DNA from: Rugamonas sp. A1-17
GTDB lineage: Bacteria; Pseudomonadota; Gammaproteobacteria; Burkholderiales; Burkholderiaceae_D
DNA: 64,000 nucleotides
Assembly (NCBI GenBank): GCA_025548565.1
Contig: JAJLPB010000004.1
Coordinates: forward strand, 1 to 64,000
Direction of reading: 5' to 3'
Part shown: positions 44,882 to 53,870 of the stretch, in pieces
How positions within the stretch are numbered: position 1 is the first letter of the stretch
Layout of the letters: every line of letters starts with the position of its first letter
Program-made: the position numbers and the translations under genes
The notes under the pieces: generated by a model
What the model was told of the DNA's origin: nothing
What the model saw: the letters and a program-made list of their open reading frames with translations, nothing else
Database searches by the model: none

Positions 44882-46480
44882 ATGACCTTCCAAGCCCTCG
44901 GCCTGATCGACCCCATACAGCGCACGCTGGAGACGCTGGGCTACAAGCAGCCCACGCCCGTCCAGAAGCAAGCCATTCCCGCAGTGCTGGCGGGCCGCGA
45001 CCTGATGGCGGCGGCGCAGACCGGCACCGGCAAGACGGCGGGCTTCGCCCTCCCGATCCTGCAGCGCCTGACCATGGACGGCGTGACCGCGCCGAAAGCG
45101 GTGCGCTGCCTGGTGCTGGTGCCGACCCGCGAGCTGGCGGAACAGGTCTACGAGAGTTTCCGCAGCTACGGCGGCAACCTGCCGCTGAAATCGGCCGTGG
45201 CGTATGGCGGTGTGCCGATCGAGCCGCAGATCACCAAGCTGCGCAAGGGACTGGACGTGCTGGTGGCCACGCCGGGCCGCCTGATCGACCTGCACGACCA
45301 GGGCGCGATCAGCTTCGCCATGCTGCAAACGCTGGTGCTGGACGAGGCGGACCGCATGCTGGACCTGGGCTTCGAGCGCGACCTGGACATCCTGCTGGCG
45401 GCCCTGCCCAAGCAGCGCCAGACCTTGCTGTTCTCTGCCACGTTCTCCGATGAGATCCGTAAGCTGGCCGGCGGCATGCTGAAAGACCCGGTGTCGATCC
45501 AGGTCAGCGCCAGCAACACGGCCACCAAGACCGTCAAACAGTGGCTGATCCCGACCGACAAGCGGCGCAAGCCGGAGCTGCTGCTGCACCTGTTGAAGAA
45601 GCTGAACTGGGGGCAGGTGCTGGTGTTCGTCAAGACCCGCAAGGGCGTGGAGGCGCTGGTCAAGACGTTGCAGGAACAAGGCATCTCGGCCGATTCCATC
45701 CACGGCGACAAGACCCAGCCGGCCCGCCTGCGCGCGCTGGCCCGCTTCAAGAATGCCGAAGTCCAGCTGCTGGTGGCCACGGACGTCGCCGCGCGCGGGC
45801 TGGATATCGAGGCGCTGCCGCAGGTGGTCAACTTCGATTTGCCGACCGTGGCCGAGGACTACATCCACCGCATCGGCCGTACCGGGCGCGCCGGGATGGA
45901 GGGCGAAGCCGTCTCGCTGGTCTGCGCCGACGAAGTCGATATGCTCAAGGCCATCGAGACGTTGACCCGCCAGGTTATCCATCGCATCGAGGAGCCGGGC
46001 TTCGAGGCCGACCACCGCGTGCCGGAGACCGGGCCAAAAGGCGCCGCCGCAGCCGCAGCCAAGAAAGCGGCAGCCGAAGCGCCGGCCAGGAAGAAGCGCC
46101 CGTTCACCGGTCCGGCCGGCGGCAAGGCGGCTAGCGGCAGCGTTGCCGCGGGCGGTAAAGCGACAGCCGGCGGCAAGGCAGGCAGCGGCAGCACCGCAAC
46201 CGGGGGCAAGGCAGCTGTCACTGCCCGCCCCGCAGGCGGCGACGCCTCGCTGGGCACCTGGGCCCCGCCTCCGCCATCGGGCAAGCCAGCCGGCGGCGCG
46301 CGCTCAGGTGGCGCGAAACCCGGCAGTGGCCGCACCTATGGGGGCGGCGGCAAGCCGGCAGCCGCGCCCAAGGGCGCGGTCGTGGTCACCGGTGGGCGTG
46401 GCGCCAAGTCGCTGGCGCGGGCCGCAGGCAAGGCCACGGCGCAGCCGGGCGGGCGCAAGTCCAAGCCTGGCCCGCGCTGA
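44882..46480 (+). CDS. DEAD-box RNA helicase (RhlE-like) with low-complexity tail
   Basis: The 532-aa product has all helicase motifs: Q motif PTPVQKQAIP, motif I AQTGTGKT, PTRELAEQV, TPGRLIDL, DEAD, SAT, ATDVAARGLD and HRIGRTGRAG. After about residue 385 comes a 150-residue Gly/Ala/Lys/Pro tail with repeated GGKA units, probably disordered and RNA-binding. The start is ATG 44882; the frame is open 16 codons further upstream. Confidence 0.92.
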   Translation: MTFQALGLIDPIQRTLETLGYKQPTPVQKQAIPAVLAGRDLMAAAQTGTGKTAGFALPILQRLTMDGVTAPKAVRCLVLVPTRELAEQVYESFRSYGGNLPLKSAVAYGGVPIEPQITKLRKGLDVLVATPGRLIDLHDQGAISFAMLQTLVLDEADRMLDLGFERDLDILLAALPKQRQTLLFSATFSDEIRKLAGGMLKDPVSIQVSASNTATKTVKQWLIPTDKRRKPELLLHLLKKLNWGQVLVFVKTRKGVEALVKTLQEQGISADSIHGDKTQPARLRALARFKNAEVQLLVATDVAARGLDIEALPQVVNFDLPTVAEDYIHRIGRTGRAGMEGEAVSLVCADEVDMLKAIETLTRQVIHRIEEPGFEADHRVPETGPKGAAAAAAKKAAAEAPARKKRPFTGPAGGKAASGSVAAGGKATAGGKAGSGSTATGGKAAVTARPAGGDASLGTWAPPPPSGKPAGGARSGGAKPGSGRTYGGGGKPAAAPKGAVVVTGGRGAKSLARAAGKATAQPGGRKSKPGPR

Positions 46481-46563
46481 CGCCGGGGCGGCCATGCGCG
46501 CCGCCTGATAAAATAGCCACCTTTCCGGGCCATCGCGGCCCGCGCACCACGTTGGAGAATTGA

Positions 46564-47538
46564 ATGCAGCAATACCAGGAACTGATCCAGACCGTCCTCG
46601 ATACGGGCAGCTGGCAAGACAACCGCACCGGCATCCGCACCCTGAGCGTGCCGGGCGCGATGATGCGCTTCGACCTGCTCAACGGCGGTTTCCCAGCCGT
46701 GACGACCAAAAAACTGGCATTCAAATCCGTGGTCGGCGAATTGTGCGCCTTCCTGCGCGCCTCCAGCAGCGCCGCCGACTTCCGCGCGCTGGGCTGCAAA
46801 GTCTGGGACCAGAACGCCAACGAAAACAAGCAGTGGCTGGACAATCCCTACCGCCTCGGCGAGGACGACCTGGGCCCGGTCTACGGCGTGCAATGGCGCC
46901 AATGGCCCGGCTTCAAGCTGATCGCCGTCGACCAGCCGGCGCAAATCGCCGACGCGCAGAAGAACGGCTTCCGCCTGATCTCGCAGATCGAGGATGAAGG
47001 CGTGACCAAGGTCCTGCTGCACAAATCGATCGACCAGCTGCGCGAATGCCTGGACACCATCGTCAACAATCCCGGCAGCCGCCGCATCCTGTTCCACGGC
47101 TGGAATCCGGCCGTGCTGGACGCGGTCGCCCTGCCGGCCTGCCATTTGCTGTACCAGTTCATTCCGAATCCGACGACGCGCGAGCTATCGATGTGCCTCT
47201 ACGTCCGCTCGAACGACCTGGGTCTGGGCACGCCATTCAATCTCGCAGAGGGCGCCGCGCTGATGCACCTGGTCGGCCGCCTGACCGGCTACACGCCGCG
47301 CTGGTTCACCTACTTCATCGGCGATGCCCACATCTACGAAAACCACATGGACATGGTCAAGGAACAGCTGACCCGCACGCCGTTCCCGGCTCCGCAGTTC
47401 CGCATCTCCGACCGCGTGCCGGACTTCGCCAAGACCGGCAAGTACGAACCGGAGTGGCTGGAAAAGGTCGAGCCATCGGACTTCTCGCTGGAGGGCTACC
47501 AGCACCACGCGCCGATCACGGCGCCGATGGCGGTTTAA
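46564..47538 (+). CDS. thyA: Thymidylate synthase
   Basis: This 324-aa enzyme methylates dUMP to dTMP with methylene-tetrahydrofolate, producing dihydrofolate that folA (58340) recycles. Catalytic Cys193 is in [22 protein letters not shown] and [13 protein letters not shown] are conserved. It is about 60 residues longer than E. coli ThyA because of an insertion around residues 80-140, as in one common subgroup. GGAG precedes the ATG. Its 3' end overlaps the converging carbamoyltransferase gene by 23 bases. Confidence 0.95.
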   Translation: MQQYQELIQTVLDTGSWQDNRTGIRTLSVPGAMMRFDLLNGGFPAVTTKKLAFKSVVGELCAFLRASSSAADFRALGCKVWDQNANENKQWLDNPYRLGEDDLGPVYGVQWRQWPGFKLIAVDQPAQIADAQKNGFRLISQIEDEGVTKVLLHKSIDQLRECLDTIVNNPGSRRILFHGWNPAVLDAVALPACHLLYQFIPNPTTRELSMCLYVRSNDLGLGTPFNLAEGAALMHLVGRLTGYTPRWFTYFIGDAHIYENHMDMVKEQLTRTPFPAPQFRISDRVPDFAKTGKYEPEWLEKVEPSDFSLEGYQHHAPITAPMAV

Positions 47539-49480
47539 ACCCGGCAGGCCGCAGATGGATCGCCCGCTGCTCCCATAGCGCCAACAGCTCGGCGGCCAAC
47601 GTGCGGTCTTGCGTATCCGTTTGCATGCCGGCCTGCCCGGCCGTCAGCATCCGATACGCGTCAGCCGATATCGGGATCTGGCGATCAGCGGCCAGCAGCA
47701 CATGGAATTGTTCGCGGCCACCATCTGCCGCCTGCGCCCATCCTTGCGCCACACACCCGTCATCACACAGGACAGGCCGCAGCGCCAGCAAGCGTTGCGG
47801 CGACAGCTCGGCCTTGTTCACCAGGAACGGGCCCATCGCCAACGCGTCCAGCCCGGTGGTCAGCAGGCAGGCAACCGCGTCGTCCACCGTATCAACGATG
47901 GGCTCGTGGTTATTGTTGAACGAGGTGTTGAGCAGCACGGGCACGCCAGTCTGTGCGCCGAATGCCTCGATCAACCGCCAGAACAGCGGGTTATGCGCCT
48001 GCTTCACGACCTGCACGCGCGCAGTGCCGTCGACGTGCGTGACCGCGCCCAACACTGACTGAAACTCCTGACGCACCGGCACCACCACGGTCATGAAGGA
48101 GCAGTCCGTCCCATGCGGCAGATCGAAGTAGCGGTCCGCGTCCTCGCTGCACACGGCCGGCGCAAACGGCCGAAACGCTTCGCGCTTCTTGACCATGGCG
48201 TTGATCCTGTCCTTGTTCACGGCAGCACGCGGATCGGCCAGGATGCTGCGATTACCCAGCGCCCGCGGCCCGAATTCCGAACGCCCTTGCACCCAGCCGA
48301 GCACCTGTCCCGCCGCCAGCAACTGCGCCGCCGTCCGCACGATATCGTCGCAGCGCCGAAACGACAGCAGTCCGTCCCAACGCTGCAACTGCGCCGCCAG
48401 CGCCTGCTCTTCAGGAATCGGCCGTCCGAAAAAAACATGCGACTGCGGCGCAATCGCATGCGCGTCGTGGCCTGCGTGCTGCAAGTGGGCGAGACAGGCG
48501 GCACCCAGGGCCAAGCCACAATCGCTGGCCGCCGGCTGGACGAATATGCGATCGAACAAGCCGGAACGCGCCAGGCGCCCGTTGAGCGCGCAGTTTTGCA
48601 TGACGCCGCCCGCCGCGCACAGTTTGCGCAGCCCTGTGGTATCGCGATAATGGCGTAGTACGTGCAATGCGATGTCCTCCAGCGCCGCCTGGGCTGCCGC
48701 CGCAATATCGCAGTCGCGCGGGGAGAAGGTGTCGTCGGGATGGCGCGGCGGCCCCAGTTCCGCCAGGTGGCGCAGCAGCGCGCCCCGGTTCAACTGGTAG
48801 CGCCCCTCCGCTTCCAGACGATAAGCGCTGGCGAAGGCCCGCCGGTAGGTGGCTGGATTGCCGTAGGGCGCCAGTCCCATCATCTTGAATTCGTCATGCC
48901 CGCCAAAGCCCAGCAGCGGTAGCGCCGCCTGATACAGGCCGCCCAGCGAATCGGGCACCGCGATCTGGTCCAGTATCTCCAGCCGTTTGCCGCACGCTTC
49001 GATCACGTAACCTGAGACGCCGTCGCCGAAACCGTCTGCGGTAAAGACGAGCGCTTCATCGTAGCCTGATGGCGCATAGGCGCTGAGCGCATGGCATAAA
49101 TGATGTTCAAACAGTTTGACCCGCGCGCGCGGAGCGGCTTTCAATCCCAACTCCGCCTGCAGGATCGCCGACAGCGCATCGACAGCGATAGCCGGGTCAC
49201 GATGCTTGCCAGCCCCTCCCTGTTCGCCGAACGCGAACAGGTCGACACTATCGGGAGCGCAGCGGGCTATCTCCAGACACGCGCGCATGGCCCGCAACGG
49301 CAGCTTGCCGGTGTGCTTGCGGCGGGTCAGGCGCTCCTCCTCGATGGCGGCGACCACCTCGCCATCGACCATCAGCACCGCGGCGGAATCGTGATACCAC
49401 CCGCATTCCCAGGCGCCGCGCAAGTCACCGGCGAATGCACGTGGCGGCCGGGGTTGGCCCTGCAAGCCCATGACGATCAT
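47516..49480 (-). CDS. NodU/CmcH-type carbamoyltransferase, last gene of the candidate operon
   Basis: This 654-aa enzyme has an N-terminal Kae1-like ATP domain (about 15-350; [33 protein letters not shown]) and a C-terminal carbamoyltransferase domain (about 385-580; [40 protein letters not shown]). It uses carbamoyl phosphate and ATP to carbamoylate a hydroxyl group. Relatives modify nodulation factors and antibiotics. A C-terminal extension of about 70 residues ([12 protein letters not shown] ... [18 protein letters not shown]) is shared in character with the other operon enzymes. The start is ATG 49480 behind GGGAGG. Confidence 0.85.
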   Translation of the reverse strand: MIVMGLQGQPRPPRAFAGDLRGAWECGWYHDSAAVLMVDGEVVAAIEEERLTRRKHTGKLPLRAMRACLEIARCAPDSVDLFAFGEQGGAGKHRDPAIAVDALSAILQAELGLKAAPRARVKLFEHHLCHALSAYAPSGYDEALVFTADGFGDGVSGYVIEACGKRLEILDQIAVPDSLGGLYQAALPLLGFGGHDEFKMMGLAPYGNPATYRRAFASAYRLEAEGRYQLNRGALLRHLAELGPPRHPDDTFSPRDCDIAAAAQAALEDIALHVLRHYRDTTGLRKLCAAGGVMQNCALNGRLARSGLFDRIFVQPAASDCGLALGAACLAHLQHAGHDAHAIAPQSHVFFGRPIPEEQALAAQLQRWDGLLSFRRCDDIVRTAAQLLAAGQVLGWVQGRSEFGPRALGNRSILADPRAAVNKDRINAMVKKREAFRPFAPAVCSEDADRYFDLPHGTDCSFMTVVVPVRQEFQSVLGAVTHVDGTARVQVVKQAHNPLFWRLIEAFGAQTGVPVLLNTSFNNNHEPIVDTVDDAVACLLTTGLDALAMGPFLVNKAELSPQRLLALRPVLCDDGCVAQGWAQAADGGREQFHVLLAADRQIPISADAYRMLTAGQAGMQTDTQDRTLAAELLALWEQRAIHLRPAGFKPPSAP

Positions 49481-49514
49481 CGCACACCTCCCTTGCCCGC
49501 TGCAGTGGCGCTGT

Positions 49515-50738
49515 TCAAGCCCGCTCCGGACGCAGCTCCAGCGCTCCCGCACGCAGGCAGAAATCGATCATCTGCCCCACCGCGCTTTCAGGCGGACGGC
49601 CGGCCAGCTCGCCGCCGGCGTTCAATACGGCGATCGCGTCCCACACCGCCGGCTCGTTCGCCATCGTCGCGGAATAGCCGCCGGCCGCCACCCGCATGGC
49701 GCCGGCGGATTCCGGCGCGGCCAGGATGGTGTACATGCTCTTGCGCGTGACCACGCCGGCGCCGCGCGCGCCGGCATACTCCAGCAACGGCGGCGGACGC
49801 AGATAGCCGCAGGCGCTGAAGTGCTCCAGCCAACCGCGCGCCACGGCGCTGCGCAGGCGCGGGTCGGACGCAAACGTGGCCAGCTTGCCGACCAGCGCGT
49901 CGACCTCGCACATGTCTCGCGCCTCGTCGACCAGCGCGGCGCGCGAAACGGCCCGGCATCGGCCGGGCGATTCCATCAGCAGCCGCGCCAGCTCCTCCAA
50001 GGCCAGGCTGGTCATCCCATCCCCCAGCCAATAGCCAAAGCCCCAGGTGACGGAGAACTCCCCGTCCGATTCAGCCACGTGCCAGTCGCTCGAAGGCCAG
50101 TACAACACCTGTCCGGGGCGCGCGCTCAGCGCCGTCGATTGCTCCAGATAGCGCTCATATCGCAGGGCGCCGCGCAGTTCCGGCGTGGCTTGGGCAAAGC
50201 GATCCGGCCAGAAGCGCATGGTCTTGGTGCCCACCACCGGAAAATGAAAACCGCTGGTGCGGTCGACATGCACGCCGAACGGCGTCGCCTTGTAGGTGCC
50301 GAGGAATACCTGCGTGTCCATGCGAGCGTGGCTGATCCCCACCACCGCCGCCAGGTTCTGCACCGCGCTGAGGATGCGCTCCCACAGCGCGCGGTCGAAC
50401 TGGTGCCAGTCCGCCACCACCAGTGCATAATTTTCCAGGCCTTCGCGCTCCAGCAGCCGCGCGTTGTATGCGGCGAAGGAGCCGTCGTGGCGCGCCGGCA
50501 GCAGCATCTGGTGGCAGCCGCCCAGCAGGTCCACCTCCTGGTCGTCGGCATAGAAGCGCACCTTTTGCCGGCCACCGCCGCGGAAGTCCTCGCAACAGGA
50601 GACCACCGCGCCGAACAGCTCATCGGCCGAAACTTGGGGCAGCGCCCCGGCCTGCTCCTCTCCCAGCAGGACGCCCCGGCGCTCCCAATAACGTTCGGCG
50701 AAGTCCAGCCAGAAGTCCTGTATATCGCGCTGGCCCAT
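49515..50738 (-). CDS. JmjC/cupin-type Fe(II) oxygenase-like protein
   Basis: The 407-aa product has a cupin-fold core with a probable metal triad His157-x-Asp159 (FGVHVDRTSGFHFPVVG) and His220 (WPSSDWHVAES). This recalls the JmjC-like 2-oxoglutarate oxygenases that hydroxylate proteins. HFPVVGTKTMRFW is typical of the strand that binds 2-oxoglutarate. The last about 60 residues form a small helical domain (NEPAVWDAIAVLNAGGEL ... MIDFCLRAGALELRP), also seen in the ribosomal oxygenases as a winged helix and similar to PqqD-like modules. The start is ATG 50738 with GGGAGG six bases upstream. Confidence 0.7.
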   Translation of the reverse strand: MGQRDIQDFWLDFAERYWERRGVLLGEEQAGALPQVSADELFGAVVSCCEDFRGGGRQKVRFYADDQEVDLLGGCHQMLLPARHDGSFAAYNARLLEREGLENYALVVADWHQFDRALWERILSAVQNLAAVVGISHARMDTQVFLGTYKATPFGVHVDRTSGFHFPVVGTKTMRFWPDRFAQATPELRGALRYERYLEQSTALSARPGQVLYWPSSDWHVAESDGEFSVTWGFGYWLGDGMTSLALEELARLLMESPGRCRAVSRAALVDEARDMCEVDALVGKLATFASDPRLRSAVARGWLEHFSACGYLRPPPLLEYAGARGAGVVTRKSMYTILAAPESAGAMRVAAGGYSATMANEPAVWDAIAVLNAGGELAGRPPESAVGQMIDFCLRAGALELRPERA

Positions 50739-50759
50739 GGCCATCCTCCCAGGTTGGCG

Positions 50760-51428
50760 CTACGATCCCACGCGCAACAGCTTGTATTCCACCAGCGCGC
50801 CCACCAGCGCGACCTTTTCCTCGTCGTCCAGATCGCCCGGCAGTTCACGCACATAGAACGCCGGCGTGGCGCAGATGAAGCGCATCGCATCGCGCGCCAG
50901 TCGGTTGACCGACAACAGCACCTCGCCATCCGCGTCGCACAGATGGCTCAAGCCGTCCGCATCGGCCTGCACGATGCTGCCGACATGATCGTTCAGGATG
51001 CGGCGGTGCGGCTTGACATGGGTTTCGTCGTACCACAGTTCCGGCAGCGGCTCGCCAAACAGCTCCGCGTAGCGCAATTCAAACTCCGCAAAGCTGGTGG
51101 CGCGTCTGGGCGCGACGACCTCCTCGCCCGCCGGCGCCGGGGCGTTGGAAGGACTGTGGTTGATATAGGTGCCGAAGTAGCGCAGGCCGAAGTCGATGTA
51201 CTCGGCCGTGAACAGCACAAACTGATGCCAGACTTCGTCGATGCGCAAGGAATGCATGTCCCACAGGACGGTATCGTCGGCGCGCACCATGACAATGAAG
51301 CGTTTGACCTCGCGGAACAAGGCCTGTCCCTCTTCGGCCGAGTCGACGATGTGCTCCTTGAGCAGCTTCTCGATCAGGTACGGCGCCTCGTAGGACAGCG
51401 ATTCGAATGGGGAGCACGAAGAAATCAT
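50760..51428 (-). CDS. GRDP-like helical protein with C-terminal PqqD-like module
   Basis: The 222-aa product has an N-terminal domain with RIDEVWHQFVLFTAEYIDFG and YFGTYINHSP (about residues 62-92). This pattern is typical of glycine-rich-domain-protein-like (GRDP) sequences, whose biochemical role is unknown. Residues about 150-220 (VNRLARDAMRFICATPAFYV ... ALVGALVEYKLLRV) look like a PqqD-type winged helix and align well with the C-terminus of the cupin encoded next to it. The ATG overlaps the cupin stop by four bases. Confidence 0.65.
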   Translation of the reverse strand: MISSCSPFESLSYEAPYLIEKLLKEHIVDSAEEGQALFREVKRFIVMVRADDTVLWDMHSLRIDEVWHQFVLFTAEYIDFGLRYFGTYINHSPSNAPAPAGEEVVAPRRATSFAEFELRYAELFGEPLPELWYDETHVKPHRRILNDHVGSIVQADADGLSHLCDADGEVLLSVNRLARDAMRFICATPAFYVRELPGDLDDEEKVALVGALVEYKLLRVGS

Positions 51429-52444
51429 GTCGCTCTCACCCGTTCGAACAAGCCGCTTTCCTCCAGCGCCATGCCGAGCGCAAACCGTTCCTCCTCGTCC
51501 AGCGCCCCCGGCAGCGCCGCAACGTCGATCAGTTCGCGCTCAGCCGCATACCTCAGCGCCGCGCGTGCGATATCGCCCGTCTCGATCTCGCGGACCAGGC
51601 CACCCGGCGTCTCGACCGCCAGCGCGCTGCCGTCCGGCGTCGATTGCTGGCGCAGCACCAGTCCGTGCGCCACGCGCCGCAACAGATAGCGGGAGGAAGA
51701 GTCGTGCGCGACGACCCCGCCCAGGTCTTCGACGTAGGCCCGCGTGGCGGTGCTGCCCAGGTCAAAGCAGGCAGCCAGTCGGGCCGGCGCCAGCGGCGAT
51801 CCAGTGGACGCGGCGATTTGCGCCAACTGCCGCAACCATCGCTGCTTCCGGCGCGCAGCCATCACCCTGGCATAGGCGTGAACTGGCGGCGCCGCCGCGG
51901 GACGCAGTTCCGGCGGCGCGTCCTCATGATCGGCCAGCGGCAAGCCGTCGCGCGGGCTGATGACGTGGATGGACATAGACCAATCCCGCGTGGGGTTGCG
52001 CGGCGCATGGATGCCTGGCTCATAGATATAGCCCACTTTGCCGGCCGACGCGGTGAACAGGTTTTTGTCGACCAGCGCGCCGGTGCTGTACGACGCCGCG
52101 CGGTCGTAGGTGCGCACTTCCAGTTCGTTGCGGCACACGCCGGTGATGGTCCAGGCGGTGTGCTCGTGCACGCCCGGCCCGCCATGGGGTGGCCAAAAAC
52201 CGAACGCCATGCGGATGCCGCTATCCGCCAGCGTCAGAAACGGCACCAGGCCATTGCGCGGCGAGTTCGATGCGATCAACGCCAGTTCCAGCGCCATGCA
52301 ATCGAGCAGGAAGTCGTCATCGGCCACCGCCCGCTCCACGATGGAGCGGGCGGCTTGTACGGTATCCCGCGCAGGCAGCTCGGCTTCGCCGGGCGTGGGA
52401 AAATCCAGCCTGGCGAAGGAGGCGACAACGTCGTCCAGTCTCAT
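51425..52444 (-). CDS. Cysteine-dioxygenase-like cupin with C-terminal module
   Basis: This 339-aa protein has a cupin core (about 60-170) with the pattern of thiol dioxygenases: His93-x-His95 in GPGVHEHTAWTITG and a third histidine, H160, in WSMSIHVISP. The second motif lacks the glutamate of ordinary cupins, as in cysteine dioxygenase. It could oxidise a cysteine thiol of the neighbouring Cys-rich protein to the sulfinate, but that is inference. Residues about 280-337 (IARAALRYAAERELIDVAAL ... ALGMALEESGLFERV) match the C-terminal module of the GRDP-like protein. It begins nine bases after the Cys-rich gene. Confidence 0.7.
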   Translation of the reverse strand: MRLDDVVASFARLDFPTPGEAELPARDTVQAARSIVERAVADDDFLLDCMALELALIASNSPRNGLVPFLTLADSGIRMAFGFWPPHGGPGVHEHTAWTITGVCRNELEVRTYDRAASYSTGALVDKNLFTASAGKVGYIYEPGIHAPRNPTRDWSMSIHVISPRDGLPLADHEDAPPELRPAAAPPVHAYARVMAARRKQRWLRQLAQIAASTGSPLAPARLAACFDLGSTATRAYVEDLGGVVAHDSSSRYLLRRVAHGLVLRQQSTPDGSALAVETPGGLVREIETGDIARAALRYAAERELIDVAALPGALDEEERFALGMALEESGLFERVRAT

Positions 52445-52453
52445 CGCGTGCGC

Positions 52454-52948
52454 CTAGCGTTCGCGCATTTGCGGGAAGGCGAAGCCGCCCGGCAGGTCGA
52501 AACGGCTGCCTCGCGATTGGCATACCTGGCAACGCGACTGGCACACCTGGCAGCGGGATTGGCAGACGTCCGAACGCAGTCCGCCGCGCACCAGGATGCG
52601 CAGCCGTCCACGGCTCAGTTCCAACGCCTCCTCGGCACGCGGTTTCAGTGCGCTGGTCTCGACCTTGCTGACCACCACCTGCGCATCCTTTTTGAGCCAG
52701 ACGATGGTGCCGCCCAGCGGCAGTACCGAATCCGGCGCTTCGGCGAAATACAGGATGTCGTTGCGGGGAATATCCACCGCATCGCTCAGGTCCGCCAGGT
52801 CGGCGTACATGCGCACATAACCGTCGCGCGTCGACGGCCCCACGTAGCCCTTGACGCTGGCGACATTGCTTGCGTTATGCTCCTTCAGATAGCTCAACAA
52901 GGGATGTTCTGGAATCTTACTGCCCGCTTCTAACTTAAAATCGGCCAT
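52454..52948 (-). CDS. Cys-repeat protein, candidate modified-peptide precursor
   Basis: This 164-aa protein is first in the operon. Residues 1-125 have no cysteine and look like a folded or leader region (IVWLKKDAQVVVSK near its end). Residues 128-147 are a tandem heptad VCQSRCQ (2.7 copies; Cys129, 133, 136, 140, 143), followed by a short tail rich in Gly, Phe and Pro. A conserved N-terminal part plus a variable Cys-rich repeat is the usual plan of RiPP precursors, but it is long for one and could instead be a metal-binding protein. The start is ATG 52948 with GAGGAG eight bases upstream; GTG 52954 is possible. Confidence 0.7.
   Translation of the reverse strand: MADFKLEAGSKIPEHPLLSYLKEHNASNVASVKGYVGPSTRDGYVRMYADLADLSDAVDIPRNDILYFAEAPDSVLPLGGTIVWLKKDAQVVVSKVETSALKPRAEEALELSRGRLRILVRGGLRSDVCQSRCQVCQSRCQVCQSRGSRFDLPGGFAFPQMRER
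52505..52567 (-). repeat. Three tandem 21-base units encoding the Cys heptads
   Basis: Units at 52547-52567, 52526-52546 and 52505-52525 encode VCQSRCQ, VCQSRCQ and VCQSRGS. They differ at several third positions and the last unit has lost its second Cys and the Gln, so they are not a recent identical duplication. Confidence 0.85.
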
Positions 52949-53174
52949 GACCACTGCTCCTCAAATAGGCGTCACCGTAAAATGAATCCGGCCTGCCAGC
53001 CGGTCCACACTGTGAACCAATATAGGTCATGCTCGGAAGGACAAATACACCAATTATCACGCGATCACCATTTCTTTTTGGACATAATGTAGAATGCGGG
53101 ATTGCCATCGCGAACTTAAAGTAAGCCTTTATGCATATGACTCTATCCATTTCCCTTGTCGTTTACGCAGCCCC

Positions 53175-53870
53175 ATGACAAGGCTGGATTTCATACCGGG
53201 CACGCTGTGCGACGAGAGGATGTGGTCCCGTTTGACGCCATTGCTGGGCAGCGGCTTCGAGTTCAATTACGTCCCGCTGCACCAGGCGCAGACGCGCCAG
53301 GAGATGCACCAGGTGATCGCGGCACACAGCGCGCCGTCGGCGCATCTGGTGGCGTTCTCGCTGGGCGCCTACCTCGCCATCGAATACGCGCTGCTGCATC
53401 CCGGGCGCGTGCAGTCGCTGGTGCTGATCGCGAACTCCGCGCGCGGCCTGAGCGAAAACGAGAAGCAGACCCGCCGCCGCATCATCCCCATGTTGAAGAG
53501 CAGCGCCTACACCGGCATGACGCGCATGCGCCTGCGCGAGCTGCTGCACGAGACGCACCTGGGCGACCAGTCCATCATCGACATCATCCAGCAAATGGCG
53601 CTGGACCTGGGCAAAGACGTGTTGCTGGCACAGTTCACCGCGTCGATGGAGCGGCCGGACCTGATGGAACGGCTGGCGGAAATCAAATGTCCGGTGCTGA
53701 TCGTCGGCGCCGCCGGCGACCAGCTGGTCGACCCAGCCGACCTGCGCGAGATGCAGCGCCACCTGCCCGACGCCCGCCTGCATATCCACGACGGCACCGG
53801 CCACATGATCCCGCTGGAAGCCCCGCAGGCGCTGGCCACCGACATACTCGCCTTCCACCACGCCACATGA
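53175..53870 (+). CDS. Alpha/beta hydrolase coupled to YidD-like gene
   Basis: This 231-aa protein has the alpha/beta-hydrolase fold with nucleophile motif AFSLGAYLA (first Gly of GxSxG is Ala), an acid in VGAAGDQLVDP and a histidine in DGTGHMIPLE. The start is ATG 53175 (MTRLDFIPGTLCDERMW, a common N-terminus in the family); the frame is open 27 codons upstream. It is divergent from the Cys-repeat operon (226-base gap, no clear promoter) and overlaps the YidD-like gene by four bases. A role in releasing or processing a peptide is possible but unproven. Confidence 0.8.
   Translation: MTRLDFIPGTLCDERMWSRLTPLLGSGFEFNYVPLHQAQTRQEMHQVIAAHSAPSAHLVAFSLGAYLAIEYALLHPGRVQSLVLIANSARGLSENEKQTRRRIIPMLKSSAYTGMTRMRLRELLHETHLGDQSIIDIIQQMALDLGKDVLLAQFTASMERPDLMERLAEIKCPVLIVGAAGDQLVDPADLREMQRHLPDARLHIHDGTGHMIPLEAPQALATDILAFHHAT

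Larger units (their letters stand above)
47516..52948 (-). other. Candidate peptide-modification (RiPP-like) operon
   Basis: Five minus-strand genes lie in 5.4 kb with gaps or overlaps of 9, -4, about 21 and 34 bases. In order of transcription they are: a 164-aa protein with a Cys heptad-repeat tail, a cysteine-dioxygenase-like cupin, a GRDP-like protein, a JmjC-like oxygenase and a NodU-type carbamoyltransferase. The four larger proteins each end in a similar short helical module that resembles PqqD/RRE domains by eye. I know of no described pathway with this gene set; the peptide-modification reading is inference. Confidence 0.5.

Noticed and set aside
52505..52567. Tandem repeats as a CRISPR array
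   Set aside because: The 21-base units are contiguous, without spacers, in frame and part of a coding sequence.
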